DNA of 64,000 bases from Plantago major (lineage: Eukaryota > Streptophyta > Magnoliopsida > Lamiales > Plantaginaceae): the NCBI GenBank assembly GCA_026545765.1, contig JAIFAC010000285.1, positions 1 to 64,000 of the forward strand. The letters are read 5' to 3'. This document shows positions 21,189 through 33,119 of this stretch, one piece after another (the stretch's first letter is position 1; each line of letters opens with the position of its first letter). The notes beneath the pieces are model-generated. The model was not told the origin of the DNA. It did no database searches and saw nothing but the letters and a program-made list of their open reading frames with translations. The translations under genes and the position numbers were made by a program.

Positions 21189-22624
21189 TGTTAGGAATAT
21201 TTATTTAGATTTTGATCAGTAAACCCTAATGACTTATCTTAGCTCAGAAAGGTAAATATTACTCTAGTTTACTTGAACATTGTAAAGAGGAAGCTTCTGA
21301 GTATGTTAGTCTAGTAAACCTTGTATAGGATCTTAGGTCTCAATGTAATTTTATATCTTTGAAGAAGACCGAGAAGGAAGCATCCTGCGATAGAACTCAT
21401 TTGTTGAAGATCGGAAGGCGCACAAGATTCTTTGAAGACTAAGGAAAAATGTGTCCTCGGATACCTTGGCTCGGATACCATGAAGAAACTAAGTGTCGAG
21501 AGATAAATGTTTTAATATGTTTACGATGCACTATAGGTCCTTTGAGAATGGACTTGCAAAGCCTCGAAATCTTGCATTGTTAAGTTGACACTCTGAGGAC
21601 AAAAGTTGATGCAGTGCATTAATTACATGACGAGATATACGAGCAAAGAGAAATCTCGAAAAGAGACAAAGCTCCATACAAACTTGAGATATCGTTAGTT
21701 TGAATTTCATTGTGCCTAACGGATACTAACTCAAGCGGCCTGATTTTCAATTATTAATATCACCACTTAGAATGCTTGAAGATACTTTTAGATACCTGAG
21801 AACTTCATATATTACACTCAAGCATACAAGCCTTCTGCCTACTTACTCTCTAGCTTACTATTGCGACTAAAGCTCTTGAATTCTAAGTAGCACGAATGTT
21901 CTAAGTGTCCTGATCCGTAGCAAGACTTGCATATTGTGAGGGAGTTGAATCTAGAAGATATAGTTGCGACCAATATCTGAGATTCATTCTCTTGAACATA
22001 ATCATGACTTGGGTCAGTAGAGAACAAGTTACCACACATTGAAAAGTGTATTAAGTAATCTTGATTCTACAAAGCACTCTTGCATAACAGTAGAAGTTAT
22101 TAAGAGCCTGCTCACCGGACAAACTACCATAACCAAAACCAACAGGCATTGAGCATAGGAAGTACTTAGTTTGGGAAACAAAGGAATAGCTCAAAGGTTA
22201 CTGAGTAGAGGAAGTAATTGGTTGGGAAAACCAGGGAATAACTTGGGGGGAACACTTGGTTGGGAACCTAGTGTTAAAGGGATCAAGAGATAGGATTTTG
22301 TAAGGGGAACTCAACTTCTTATCTTAGTGAATTCAAGTCACGAGAAAAGAGTGGATTAGTTTAAGGATTCATACCTTCAAATACCACTATAAAAGCTTTG
22401 TGTTATTTACTTGCACTTACTTTACGTATTACTATTTGTTGTGTACTTATACACTTTATAGCTTACGAACACGTGCGATTATCTGAAACGACTTCCGCTC
22501 TCCGCTCCGACGTATTAGATACCTTCACCTTTCTTTGAGAAACTGTTTTATCGTCAAAAGTTTGAACAGACTATTCACCCCCCCCCCCCTTCAGTCTTTT
22601 ACTTTGTCGTTATCTGGACCAACA
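21189..22624 (+). mobile_element. Copia B 5' LTR
   Basis: TGTTAGGAATATTT to GGACCAACA, about 1.44 kb, aligning with the LTRs at 4765 and 56426. It is followed directly by a primer site. The TATA box seen in the other copies is altered here (AATTATTAATATC near 21741). Three hairpin units occupy 22149-22273. A run of C at about 22578-22590 lies near the end, where the other copies have a shorter C stretch. Confidence 0.9.
22149..22273 (+). repeat. Hairpin units in Copia B LTR
   Basis: Unit 1 (22149-22194) has outer stem TTGAGC/GCTCAA and inner stem CTTAGTTT-GGG-AAACAAAG with one mismatch. Unit 2 (22201-22246) has CTGAGT/ACTTGG outside and TTGGTT-GGGA-AACCAG inside. A third short hairpin at 22253-22273 is CACTTGGTT-GGG-AACCTAGTG. 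The outer C-G pair of unit 1 replaces the T-A pair seen at 5925/5959. Confidence 0.75.
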
Positions 22625-22638
22625 AGTTGTATCGAGCA
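22625..22638 (+). other. Primer binding site, Copia B
   Basis: AGTTGTATCGAGCA, a mutated form of AGTGGTATCAGAGC, directly after the LTR. Confidence 0.7.
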
Positions 22639-22741
22639 CGAGGATCCCAAGCCTTCTGCACTAAACCTAGATCCTAGATAAGTGCCCACTAACCACTTAC
22701 CACTTGAACTTGATTTGTTTGTTTAGTGTGTTTACTGCAGG

Positions 22742-23800
22742 ATGTCTCTAAGCGACGCTCCTGTTCTGAAGCCAGAGAACTATGAAAAATGGAAGAACAA
22801 CATGATGGTTCAACCGAAAGCTATCAGTGACGAGGTGATCGAAGTGATAAAGAATGGTCCCATAGTCATTCGACAAGAAAACCAAGTCATTGAAGTTTTA
22901 AATTGTCGAGACAAGGAACCCACTTCTTTCGAGATCTTGCGGTTCCTCTTCATACGTACAACTTCTGAGTGCAAGATCAAGCTGGTGAAATTGCCTATGA
23001 GCCAAAGCGGACATCTCTAGACATCGAGGATTCCAAGAGAAAGCAGGCTAGATGGTCAAGCAGAAACATTATCATCGTTTTACTCAAACCACATACGGTA
23101 AAGCATGTTGTGCAAAAAAGACGAAGAGGGCTTATCCTTGATTAGAAAAGCGTAAACCAAGAAAACCAAGGAACCAAGTTCGAAGTCTTGAAGCTCAAAT
23201 TCCAAAACTTCAGACAAGGTCCCACTGAGACGCTTGAAGAACTTGATTTCAGGTTTACAACACCGATGAGTGAGATGGCTGCTCTTGGTAAAAGTGAGAG
23301 ATATTCTAACTCTGAAAAGGTCAAGACTATCGTGAGAAGCTTGAATTAAAACTGGGAACACACTTAGTACTTCTACTTCAACCAAGGAATGCCTAACATC
23401 ACACCTGAGGAGCTTTTCTCACACTTGTCAACTGTCAATTATGAGACAAAGCAAAGAGGACTATAGCTACTGAAACATCACAGAATGTTGCTCTAATAAC
23501 TCAAGGTACTTGTGAAAAGAAGGATACCAAAGAGGTGACTGAGGAAAATGCTCTTGCTATAAAGCATATGAGAAAGTACGTCAGTTAGGAGATTGAAAGA
23601 AGAAGGACCAAAGAGAAGCTGAAAAAGCATCTAGGTCCCAACTATCACCAGTACAAAAGTATGCAATTGACTAGCTTGTTGAACAAGCCTTCTCAGCAAG
23701 CATCGAGTACTGAGGGAGCAGAAATTGAAAACGATATATGTTTATATTATGGAAACTGGTCACTTTAAAGAGGCAACTTATAACAAGCTAAAGACATGTG
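22742..23800 (+). pseudogene. Copia B gag, broken
   Basis: The ATG at 22742 opens MSLSDAPVLKPENYEKWKNN, then ISDEVIEVIKNGPIVI; the frame closes at 23020. Later blocks are LEELDFRFTTPMSEMAALGK (about 23230-23290) and MPNITPEELFSHLSTVNYET (23380-23450), typical of Copia gag (UBN2/gag-like), then a basic KKHLGPNYHQYKS block and a decayed zinc knuckle reading CLYYGN where CX2C is expected. It would assemble the particle. At least four frame changes or stops lie between the blocks. Confidence 0.8.
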
Positions 23801-25250
23801 ACAAGAAAGATAGGAGAAATTTCAAGAGAGGTTAGAAACTCGCTCATTTGAAGAAAGGAAGAATATCTAAATACAATTGGATGCTCTTAATTTGGACTCT
23901 GAGTCTGAGGATTAAGAATCAGATGATTCTAAACTTTCATCACCTGCGTTATGTGGCATGACTCATGAATTGGTTGACTTTGCTCAAAAGAAAAAGGAGA
24001 TGTGTGGGGTTGCTGAGGAAATCTATCCAGATTTCTCTAACATCGAGTCGTGCCTAATGGCTGATGAGGTAACCACTATTTCTCATTTTATAAATTATGA
24101 GAGTGATGAGGAAGGAATCAAAGATCTAGAACAACTCGAGAAAGAGCTTGATCTTTATGAAAGAGTATTTATGGTTGTCGAGCTAGAACTAAAATCTTGA
24201 AGTGAAAAGAAATCTCTTGAAAAGGAGTGCTCACAACTCTGAAAGCAATACGAGACAAAGGATCTTGAATGCATTTTAAAAGGCAGATAGTGAGGCACGG
24301 AAAGTTACGAAGAGGTAATAGACGTACATCAAAAGAAGTGTAAAGGTCTTCTTTCTGATAATGAAGAACTCAAAAAGAAAGAATTATCCTTCCAATCATA
24401 TGCCAAAGCTTGTGACACTCTCACTGAAGTACACTCTTATTTAAGAGATACCTCAGAAAAAGGAGGACTTGGGCTAGACACTCAGACAAATAACTTTGTC
24501 GTTCTGAACAAGAATAATGGGAGGAAACAATTTGGTAGTAGTCACCAAGGTGATTCCCAAACAACCTATAGCATTAGTCAAAAAGCTAAGGTTGCTGACA
24601 AAGGAAAGGCAGTTGCGACCATGCCTTTAAGGGAAAAACAAGTCCCAAAGAAATCTGATGGGAAAGTTCTTGTAAGGGAACAAAACCTTTGGAAAGTGTA
24701 ATCACACACGATCTTCGTCTCTCAAAAAGGGAAGATTGCTGGAGCTGGCAAATTCTCTAATGTCATGTTTTCTAGAAAGAAAGATGACCCAGAGACTAGT
24801 AAGGCTGCTGAGAGAAGATCTCAGACGGCACCAGGTGCTCGAAATGGCATTGGCTATAAAGCCATTGGGAAACAACTTTCTCATGATTACAAACTAGAGC
24901 AAGAACGATGGATGAAAGATAGGGTTGCTCACAGCGATCATCAGAAATGGAAGACAGAACAAACCACAAGAAATCTGAATGCCAGGGCTAGAAGGAATCT
25001 CACAAGGAAAGCTATGTTCAATGAAAATCAGACACAGCAACCTGAGAGGTATCTGAAAGCACCACGAGGATCTCGAGGAACACACGAAGGAAAATAGTTC
25101 TTGATAATAATGATACAAGTCATTTCGTAGAATTCCTCTTTATGTTCGATTAGACAAAAGAATGTCCCTAAGAAATTCATTTAGATGTGGATTCCTACTG
25201 GGAGATACTTTAGTATAGATGGTTCCATTGTTGGAATGAGAACCTAACTC
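23801..25250 (+). pseudogene. Copia B gag-protease linker, broken
   Basis: Charged linker between zinc knuckle and protease. Open pieces: 23958-24200 (DFAQKKKEMCGVAEEIYPDF, YESDEEGIKDLE) and 24765-25097 (basic, ending YLKAPRGSRGTHEGK). Equivalent blocks occur in both head-to-head arms. No enzyme domain is recognisable. The length, about 1.4 kb, is large for Copia elements and fits the long gag-pol region of Sireviruses. Confidence 0.6.
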
Positions 25251-25259
25251 CATGTTTCC

Positions 25260-25404
25260 TATTTTGTGCAGAACACTCTAAAGAAGAATCCAAGGTGGCA
25301 CTTTTACAGTGGATGTGGGAAGCACATGGTAGGAGACAAAGCAAATCTGGTTAACTACAGAGTATGCGATCTGAGGACCATATATTAGGTTTGCTGGAGG
25401 AGAA
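25260..25404 (+). pseudogene. Copia B protease, active site lost
   Basis: Reading NPRWHFYSGCGKHMVGD around 25285-25340. In this family the motif is FDSGCxxHM, as at 8910-8945 (WLFDSGCGAHD). Here the catalytic Asp codon is replaced by Tyr, so this protease should be inactive even without the stops that follow. Confidence 0.65.
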
Positions 25405-25860
25405 GTGAATCCAACCGTAGGATTTGGAGATCTGAAAATTAGAGCCCTTACAATCACTAGAGTACTACATGTAGAGGGATTGAAATATAATCTTCTCAGC
25501 ATGTGTCAATTTGATGACAAGGGGTTCTCACTGAAGATCAATTCTAAATCTAAATTCTGGAAGTTGATTGACAAAGAGTCAAAGCAGGTAGTCTTGATTG
25601 CTAGGAGGAAAGGAAGTCTCTATGTTGCTGACTGGGCATCTGCCACAACTGAAGAATGCGTCATGGTGAGTCAATCTGGCTACACTGAAGAAAATTGGCT
25701 ATGCCACAATAGGATGAGTCACTTGAAATTCAAAACTCTGAATAAGCTAGCCAAGAATGAATTGGTTATCGTATTACCTGAGATGGCATACAGAAAAGAT
25801 GGTGTATGTACAGCTTTGCAATTAGGAAACAAGCGAAACATCTTTCATGTCTAAGACTAG
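25405..25860 (+). CDS. GAG-pre-integrase segment of Copia B pol (partial)
   Basis: Open for 149 codons. Begins with the protease C-terminal strand (TITRVLHVEGLKYNLLSM), continues KGFSLKINSKSKFWKLIDKE, and ends with WLCHNRMSHLKFKTLNKLAK. The last part is the pre-integrase domain whose H..H pair starts the integrase zinc finger. It is the longest undamaged piece of the first half of this polyprotein. The frame ends at a stop at 25852-25854. Confidence 0.75.
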
Positions 25861-26400
25861 ACATTCGATTATGCCATACTGTTACATATGGATCTCTTTG
25901 AGTGCTTAGTAACTAGTTATGCGAGGAAAGAAGTATAGTCTGCAGTTGTTGTAGATGACTACTCAAGATTCACTTGGGTTATGCATTTCAAATAGAAATC
26001 GGCGCAAGAATCGAGATACCATACTGCTGAATAAGTTTGATGTCATGAAAAATGACAAGGTATCTGTGATTAAAACAGACCATGGTACTGAGTTTGTGGA
26101 CCAGTACATAAAAGAGTTTTGTACTTTCATAGGTATATAACATCAACTATCTTGATGGGACACCTTAACAAAATGATGTTGCTGAAAGGAAGAATAGGAC
26201 CCTTAAAGTGGCAGCAAGAACAATGCTTGCTGACACTGAAATAAGTGAAATCTATTGGGTTGAAGCTGTAAACACAACATTTTACACTAAGAATAGATGT
26301 TTGATCAACAAACACCATGACAAGACTCCCTATGAGTTATTTATTGGTACACCCCCTAGTGTCAAACTTAAGGGTGTTTGGTTGTAGATGTTTTGTTCTT
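25861..26400 (+). pseudogene. Copia B integrase core, broken
   Basis: Blocks in order: VVDDYSRFTWVM-like near 25940-25985, IKTDHGTEFVDQYIKEFC (26070-26130, second Asp), QNDVAERKNRTLKVAARTML (26170-26230, catalytic Glu), and YWVEAVNTTFYTKNR. D,D and E are all visible but sit in different frames or beyond stops. It would insert the cDNA. It lies upstream of RT as in all Copia elements. Confidence 0.8.
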
Positions 26401-27060
26401 AACATTTCAACCAAAGGTAGATTAAGGAGTATTTCTTGGTTATTCAATGAGTAGCAAAGCTTACAGAATCTACAACAAAAGGACACAAAAGATTGAAAAA
26501 TATGTCCATGTAGTATTCTATGAAGGAAATAAGAAAGTACCCTGGAATGAAGAACTCTCAGATAGGTTCAAAGAACTTATGATCAAGGATTACGAACAAG
26601 AATCTCCACGGAAATAATTACATCATTCACTTAGAGGATGAGGATGAGTCGGCGAAAGAAGCCATTGCGAGTAACAACGAGATGACTACAGGCATGATGA
26701 AGAGTTTCTATGAAAAATGAGAAATGGATCAAGTTCTTGAGAATCTTCATTATGATGAGGTTTACGGCGAGGGAGATTCTTGAGAATCTGTCTCGGATAC
26801 CAACGAACAAGTGTCGGATATATAGCAACACACATGTGCGGATATCTTGAATCTTGATCAAGTAGCTTATCATAATCATAAATAATCAAAATGAATCGAA
26901 TGAATGATAATGATCCTACTAGTTCTAAACCCATTATAAAATGGATAAGAGATCATCCTACAATGGATGTGATATGTCCTTTAGACCAGGGGTAAGAACT
27001 AGGAGAGCTATTCTTTGAAAATGCAAATTCACTCTATGGATGTTTCATCTCGGACATTGA
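26401..27060 (+). pseudogene. Copia B integrase-RT spacer, broken
   Basis: Contains VFLGYSMSSKAYRIYNKRT-type words at 26430-26490 (integrase C-terminal region) and then an acidic, low-complexity stretch full of stops. It ends with NDNDPTSSKPIIKWIRDHP and VRTRRAI-type words near 26905-27010, the lead-in to the RT domain. The same lead-in is at 44745-44850 in Copia C. Confidence 0.6.
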
Positions 27061-28024
27061 ACGAAGACCATTGGAGAAGCATTAAAACATCAAGATAGGA
27101 TCTTAGCAATGCAAGAAGAGTTGGATGAATTTGATAGAAACAAAGTCTGGAAACTAGTTCCCTACATTGATGGAATATCTGTCATAGGAACTAAGTGGGT
27201 TTTCAGAAACAAGATGAATGAATTTGGTGAAATAACCAGAAACAAAGCAAGGTTGGTTGCCAAGGGATTCACCCAGACTAAGTGAGTCATATGCTCCAGT
27301 TGCAAGACTGGATGCAATCAGACTATTTCTAGCCTTTGCAGCTCATAATGACTTTATGGTTTACCAAATAGATGTCAAGAGTGCAGTCCTAAATCGAGAA
27401 CTTGCTGAGGAAGTCTATGTTGAGCAACCACCTGGTTTTGAAGTTTCCTCAGAAAGCAAATTGGGCTATAAGTTTCAGAAAGCTCTATATGGACTTAAAC
27501 AAGCTCCAAGTGCATGGTATGACACATTGGCCAAGTACTTACTGGGAAGTGGATTCAAGAAAGGAGAAGTTGACAAAACTCTCTTTACATTGAACCATGA
27601 TGGGAAACTACTTTTAGTACAAGTTTATGTTGATGACATAATATTTGGATCTAAGGACAAGCAACTTTGTGAAGACTTTACTCAGCTCATGAAAAGTAAA
27701 TTTGGGATGACCATGATGGGAGAATTGAATTACTTCCTAGAGTTGCAAGTCAAGCAACTTAATGATGGAATATTCATTAGTCAAACAAAGTCTGCTAAGG
27801 ATATGCTCAATAAGTTTAATCTAAAGTCTTCTGAAAAGAATGCTAAGATACCAGTGAGCATTGAAACCAAGATGACCTATACTGAATCTGATAAGAGTGT
27901 TGAAGAACACAAGTATAGGAAATTAATTGGGTCTCTACTATACCTTACGACAAGTAGACCAGATATTAAATATGCAGTTGGTGTTAGTGCAAGATTTGGA
28001 CAAATCGATGTAATCACACTATAA
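27061..28024 (+). pseudogene. Copia B reverse transcriptase, nearly intact
   Basis: RVT_2-type reverse transcriptase. The start (GTKWVFRNK, RLVAKGFT) is separated from the main frame by a short deletion near 27280. The 255-codon frame 27257-28024 contains SYAPVARLDAIRLFLAFAA, YGLKQAPSAWYDTL and the active site [10 protein letters not shown], then MGELNYFLELQVKQL. All catalytic Asp residues (DVKS and YVDD) are present. The frame ends around 28022 after SRPDIKYAVGVSARF, where RNase H continues in another frame. Confidence 0.85.
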
Positions 28025-28545
28025 TAGTATTATGAGAATTTTAAGGTATCTTAATGAGTACGTAGAAGTTGGATTGTGGTATCGAAAGAAGTGGCTTGAG
28101 TTTGGTTGGCTATCTGAGATCTTGACTATCTTTGGATCAATTCTTAATAGAAAACATACTTCGGGAACATGTCAATTCCTTGGTACTAGACTGATATCAT
28201 GGTTCAGCAAGAAGAAAAACTCAATTGCTACATCAACCACAGAAGCAGAGTATATTGTTGCTGGGTGTTGTTCTTCTCAAATCTTGTCGATAAAACAATA
28301 ACACAGAGACTATGAGATCAATGAAGAAAACTCCTATTTTACGTGACAACACAAGTCTATTGCCATAACTTCGAATCCGAAGTTTCATGCAAGAACAAAG
28401 CACATTGATGTTAGACACCACTTCATTAGAGATCATGTTGAAAAAGGCGATATAGAGATACTCATGATTGCTACAAAAGACCGACTTGTAGATATCTTCA
28501 CAAAGCCTACAAGAAAAGTAGATTCTAACTTTGAGGCGAGTCTTA
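28025..28545 (+). pseudogene. Copia B RNase H, broken
   Basis: 28032-28301 reads MRILRYL, then TCQFLGTRLISWFSKKKNS and TSTTEAEYIVAGCCSSQ (catalytic Glu block). After a frame change at about 28300 come DNTS-like and HIDVRHHFIRDHVEKG words (28395-28450) ending near TRKVDSN. This is the end of the Copia polyprotein. Copia C (45830-46372) gives the same region with fewer errors. Confidence 0.8.
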
Positions 28546-28880
28546 GGTTAATGGAACTACCAAGGTGATAAATTGGTCATTGAGGCGGGAACTCGGTGGG
28601 CGATAAGAGAAGGAGAAGGCTTTACGAGAAAGAAAGGCACTTAAAAAGCGAAGGAGATATACGAGGCGAGAACTCATATATCAAGGCTAAGTGTAAAAGC
28701 TAGTTAAAGAATTATAAAGCGGGTATTCGGATATATAAGGCCACTAAGGGGAACACAAAGAAGAAGTTGACCAATAATGCGATTACATGAAGTTAACTAT
28801 TTCGTGTTTTGAAAAATTTCCATTCTTGTGATAATTTTCAAACAAAACTGGACACGTAATTAATAAGCTCAGGCACCAGT
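28546..28880 (+). other. Copia B region after pol
   Basis: Noncoding and A-rich. Aligns loosely with 46373-46720 of Copia C, the spacer that precedes the accessory gene. It is cut at 28881 by the Tat LTR, so the accessory gene of Copia B is not seen. Confidence 0.55.
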
Positions 28881-29865
28881 TTTGTTGAGGGTAAAAGTCC
28901 CCCAACCACTTAGAGATTATTCTACCCCACAGGTAATGACCAAGGTATCCTTAAGTAAGAAACTCCGTACTGCGTGAGAGCCTGAGATCCTAAGCTTGGT
29001 AAGAACCTGCACAAGTGACTTGGAGGACGGGGTTAGAACCCGGTTTGCTAAGTGTCAAAGAGGTCTGAGACTTTACTCAAGAGAGACTGAAGATCTACTC
29101 TGTTTAATTATCGGGAATGAGAAGCGATTGTGCCTTACCATTATTATGGGAATGTGTGACATATATATAGATTTCTCCCAAAATGGGAGGGTTCCACCAG
29201 ATCGGGCCAAGTGTAAGGCCTGGATTGAGCCACCAAGGCTTCAATAGGCCCATGGCCCATTAATGACACTTGCCCCATTCTACTTTGGGCTTTCAGGGGT
29301 AGTTGAGTCATTAATGTGAGAGTATTAGAAGCTTTGATGCAGTCTGCTGCGGGTTAAGGTCCGAAGAGGCAGGTCCGGACGTTTGGTCCAGACCGTACTA
29401 GGTTGCCCATATGATACTCTCCTCAGTCTGTCAAGTACCTTTCATTCGGACCTTGCCTCGGACCTCATTACTCTCTAGTGCCAGTTCACTTGGTTGCTTG
29501 TGAGGTTGTTGTGTTAAGTCCGGACGGGTTGATCGGACCCCATTGTTACGGACCATTGGCAGGGTCAGATCTGCTACCCTCGGGGCCCTCCTGTCCCGTT
29601 AAACACAGGGGTCGGACTAGGCTGGGGCTAGGGTCGATGTAAGGTCCGGACTCATAGACAACATGGGGCCTTAGGATTCGTTCAAAGGCATCTATGGATT
29701 GGACATATTTCCATAACAACATATGTCCCCTAGTTTCCAAGTATCTTAGTATAAGATAGTTGTGGAACTATTATTAAAGTGGAGAAGACAATTTGTTCCT
29801 TGGTTCAATCCGTCCCACATGGCGAGAAAAAGGTGTCATCCGTGCTTCTTGTAGTCCTTAACTTT
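28881..29865 (-). mobile_element. Tat-lineage Gypsy 3' LTR (right edge approximate)
   Basis: Starts TGTTGAGGGTAAAAGTCCCCC inside Copia B sequence. Less AT-rich than the surrounding Copia. The right edge is placed at a pyrimidine run (29866-29896) that reads as a polypurine tract on the minus strand, matching the minus-strand gag-pol at 35949-41255. No second copy is in the window to confirm the edge. A TATATATAGA word at about 29160 works on either strand. Confidence 0.55.
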
Positions 29866-29896
29866 ATCTCTCCCCCCCCCCACCTTTCTTTCTTTT
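29866..29896 (-). other. Polypurine tract, Tat element
   Basis: Plus-strand TCTC followed by a run of about ten C, then ACCTTTCTTTCTTTTG. On the minus strand this is an A/G-only tract apart from one T, placed between the antisense gene and the LTR. Confidence 0.55.
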
Positions 29897-29949
29897 GTTG
29901 CAGTACGAGGATGGAGGCTCGGAATGCAACAAAAGTGGGAAAAAAGAGG

Positions 29950-30300
29950 TATTTGTAAGCGAGATCAAGTGTAGGCACGAGAGAACTTGGTCGTACATTT
30001 GGTGGATTAAGGGATTATCCGAAACGGATATCAAGCAGGCGGGGATCGTGTGATGGTGAGTTAAATCATCCTTCCTTGTTGAAAAGGATAGGGTTTTAAT
30101 CAACTTTGATTGGGATGGTCAGGAGAGGGACATCCGAATGGGCGAGGTCCGTGTGATGGTGAGTTGAATCATCCTTCCTTGTGAGAAAGATAGGGTTTTG
30201 ATCAACCGGGTTGCGATGGTCCGAAGAGGGACATTCGAACGGACGAGGGTCCATGTTAGTGAGTGAAATCAGCCTTTGTCGAAAAAGGATCCGAGGCACC
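29950..30300. repeat. Tandem repeat, about 101-103 bp unit
   Basis: Units start at about 30043 (GATCGTGTGATGGTGAGTT), 30146 (GTCCGTGTGATGGTGAGTT) and 30248 (GTCCATGTTAGTGAGTG). Each continues with ATCATCCTTCC, a GATAGGGTTTT word, and GGGATGGTC ending in GGACATCCGAA. A partial unit precedes them from about 29950. It sits between the polypurine tract and the antisense gene, the region known to gain tandem repeats in Tat-lineage elements. Confidence 0.8.
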
Positions 30301-30505
30301 GGGTGGCTGACCACCCGAAGGCTGAGTGGTGTCCTCTTCCCGAGAGTGGGGGAGTTCGTTGTATGTGTCTTTGTCATTGCAAGGTAAGTTTGTTGTACCA
30401 ATCCGTCATTTCACTTGGTATTGTTGTACTACAGTTGGATGTATTTTGATCTCTGATTGAGATTTAATCCGAAAAATCGTGGCGGTTGGACTTCGGTTAG
30501 CCCTC

Positions 30506-30513
30506 TATAAATA
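30506..30513 (+). promoter_or_regulatory. TATA box of the antisense gene
   Basis: CCCTCTATAAATAGGGGCA, a strong plant TATA context, 463 bp upstream of the ATG at 30976. The gap can be closed by a 5' leader with an intron at 30667-30974. Confidence 0.65.
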
Positions 30514-30666
30514 GGGGCATAGTAAACTCATTTCCACCGTCTAGAGAAGATTTACGCATTTTGACATCCGAAACAATGCCAAACAATCCGAGGCGAGTAA
30601 GAAGAAGTCCGTAGTGCGTGGTTTTGTGTAAAGTCAGCTGCCTTCAATCCAACCATCCGAGTACAA

Positions 30667-30974
30667 GTAAGTTGCTTGTTTTCCTGCGTGGCTGTCAAAT
30701 TTACTTGTTTGTTGTTTTGTTTCTGTTGAAAATATAGTGCATTTGGATGTATGCTTATATTCGTATTCTATAGTTGGTAATAACCGTAGTGTGTCTCGGA
30801 TATGTTGAGTAGTCAAGAACACCGGACTAACACCTTACTAACTCCGAATTAACTTCGTCCGGCAGAGTCGTTTTCTATCCTTCGAATCTTTGAATTTCTT
30901 GCTCTTTAATCTACGTAAATGACCTCTCAGACTGCAATCTTAAAGCTTACGAAATTGCCTTTTCCTCTTCCTAG
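30667..30974 (+). other. Predicted leader intron, antisense gene
   Basis: Donor AA|GTAAGT at 30667 and acceptor TTCCTCTTCCTAG at 30974, T-rich in between, 308 bp. The ATG of the first coding exon comes one base after the acceptor. Confidence 0.5.
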
Positions 30975-32449
30975 GATGTCCGAGAGTGATAGTCAGAACC
31001 GATCCGAGGCTGAAGGATATGATTCCGGCCGTTGTCCCTATCGAGAATGACTCAGGAGATTGATATTGTTGGTGCGGAGGATTCAGTATAGCTGGAGCAT
31101 TCTCCTCGTCCGAGCCGGGAAGAGCCCGAGGTAAGCTCTTTACTTGGGTTAGTTGTTCGGGTTGAGGTCTCGAAGTGTCGGGATTACCCATAAGTCTCTA
31201 TTATGCGAGTCTTTGGTCTTGTCAAGAGATAAGCTCTCGGACCATAGGGGCTCTCCGTCCGCGCCGTATTGGGAAGGAGCCCGAACTCCCGGTAGAGATT
31301 CGATCCCTCATACGCAACCTAGGTTATAATTTTAGGAGTAACCCTAATCGAGTGCCATTCATTCCGGATCCATAGGAGCCTATCATCGAGGAGGTGCATG
31401 ATACTTCCGAGGCACCACCCGAGTTGGGTATGTTTGAAGAAGGTGCGAGATTGGGTCGATTCTTTGCTCCCTTAAATGCGCTAGTAGGCGAGTTCATCAT
31501 CAGGGATGACAAAGTTGAGGAGGAGGGTCGTGCTGACAATGTTGGTTCTGAGGAGGAAGAAGAGGACGAGATACTATTCGCCCATGTTTTCCGGAGGGAA
31601 TCAGCTGGGCAAGCGCGTACGAGTCGTCAACGGATCGAGGAGGAGTTGCCCGAGGGACTTAAAAAGGGTGAAGATGTATTCCAGGTGAAATTCCCTCGGA
31701 CGAGGGACGATGTAACTCATCCTGATCCGGATGGTGAGCTGAATGAGGAATGTACATTGCCCATGTATCCTTCGATTGTGACGTCCGAGGAGGTGGAGGA
31801 GCTTCGGAGAAAGTATGAGATTCCAGAGTCTGTGGAGATCCTCATTCCGGATGAGTTGCACGCTTTTTACAATCCGCCTCCGGGATACATGTGCGTGCAT
31901 GAGATAAGTCTGCACTGCGGGTGGCGTTTGCCGGTGTCGTCCGAGTTGTTAGACATTTTGAACGACATGGGGTTGAGTCCACATCAGATCATCCCCAATT
32001 CTCTCGGAAATCTGATGTGCTTCGGGGGGATGTGTAAATACAAGGGCATCTCGGTTACTTTTGTTAACTTCCGTAAATTGTTTAGTGTTAGTGTAAGTAA
32101 TAGGAATACATTATTTTATACGCTGGTGTGTCGCCAAGCGTATACTTTCTTCGTAGATCCGCTCTCCTCCCTTGGAATAAATTGGTGGAAGAGATACACC
32201 TTCGTCCGGCCCGCTCTGAAACATGCTCAATTCGAGGCGGAAAGGGCCCAATGGCGGTTTGAGAAGAGGTTCTTCCGTGGCAGGCTGCCGGACTGGAAAC
32301 CTTCGGCTCGGAACATCCCGTTGTGGATGCAAGCTCTCCACAAGAATCAAGACCCGGAGAAATATTTTTTTCGGGGATTGATGTACCAGCCCCTTCCCTA
32401 TCTAGTTGGATTTTCGGAGGAAGTTTTTGTGACGGGAAGAAGGATCTGA

Positions 32450-32572
32450 GTAAGTTCTTCCTCATTCGGTCACGTGGTCAGTTATCCGAGTCGGTGGTCC
32501 TTTTATTGCTCTATTTGTATTTGTCAATATTTTGTTATCATGTATTTAACTTATTATCCTTTGAATGTGCAG
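32450..32572 (+). other. Predicted intron, antisense gene
   Basis: Donor GA|GTAAGT, acceptor TTTGAATGTGCAG, T-rich, 123 bp. Splicing joins the reading ending GKKDL to FWFEYTMSTMWELKRKQN in the same frame, which supports it. Confidence 0.6.
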
Positions 32573-33029
32573 ATTTTTGGTTCGAGTACACCATGTCCAC
32601 CATGTGGGAGCTGAAGCGAAAACAAAATGCTGCTCAACGAAAGGAGATGGAGGAGAGTACCCGAACCCAAATCATCAAGACGTCTACTGTACTACCGATG
32701 GAGGAACCTCGGAATGCTTCTACTTTCCGAGTGGAGGAGACTCGGAGGGTCGCGGCAGGTGAGGAGGCCCAGACGATACCTACCCCGGGCAAGGGTAAGG
32801 TGGCGGGCTCAAAGGGGGCCAAGAAACCTTCAAGGTCTGTGTCTCGGGACCCTCCTGCTAGTGGTTCGAGTGCTGCGGCCGGAGAAAAGTGTCCATCCGA
32901 ATGTCCGATCCCTCTGGCCAAGAAGGGCAAGGGAAAAATGAGTAGTGGGCCGGAGTTGGATGCTGAGGTGGCTCGGTTGGGCTGGCACTGAATTTGGACG
33001 GTGTGGAGTTGACCGCAATTCACCGGAAG

Positions 33030-33119
33030 GTACGTATCATGAATTTTTTATGGTCAAAGTACGTTTACTTTCTTTGGTCCAGAACTGCATTTTTAATTTT
33101 TCAATGTTGGTCAATGTAG
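33030..33119 (+). other. Predicted intron, antisense gene
   Basis: Donor GGAAG|GTACGT and acceptor GGTCAATGTAG, 90 bp, AT-rich compared with the GC-rich exons on both sides. Confidence 0.5.

Noticed and set aside
29020..29070. tRNA-like word GGTTAGAACCC in the Tat LTR
   Set aside because: No cloverleaf or acceptor stem can be formed around it.
29950..30300. CRISPR-like array
   Set aside because: Units are about 100 bp of near-continuous similarity with no spacer structure, in a plant repeat context.
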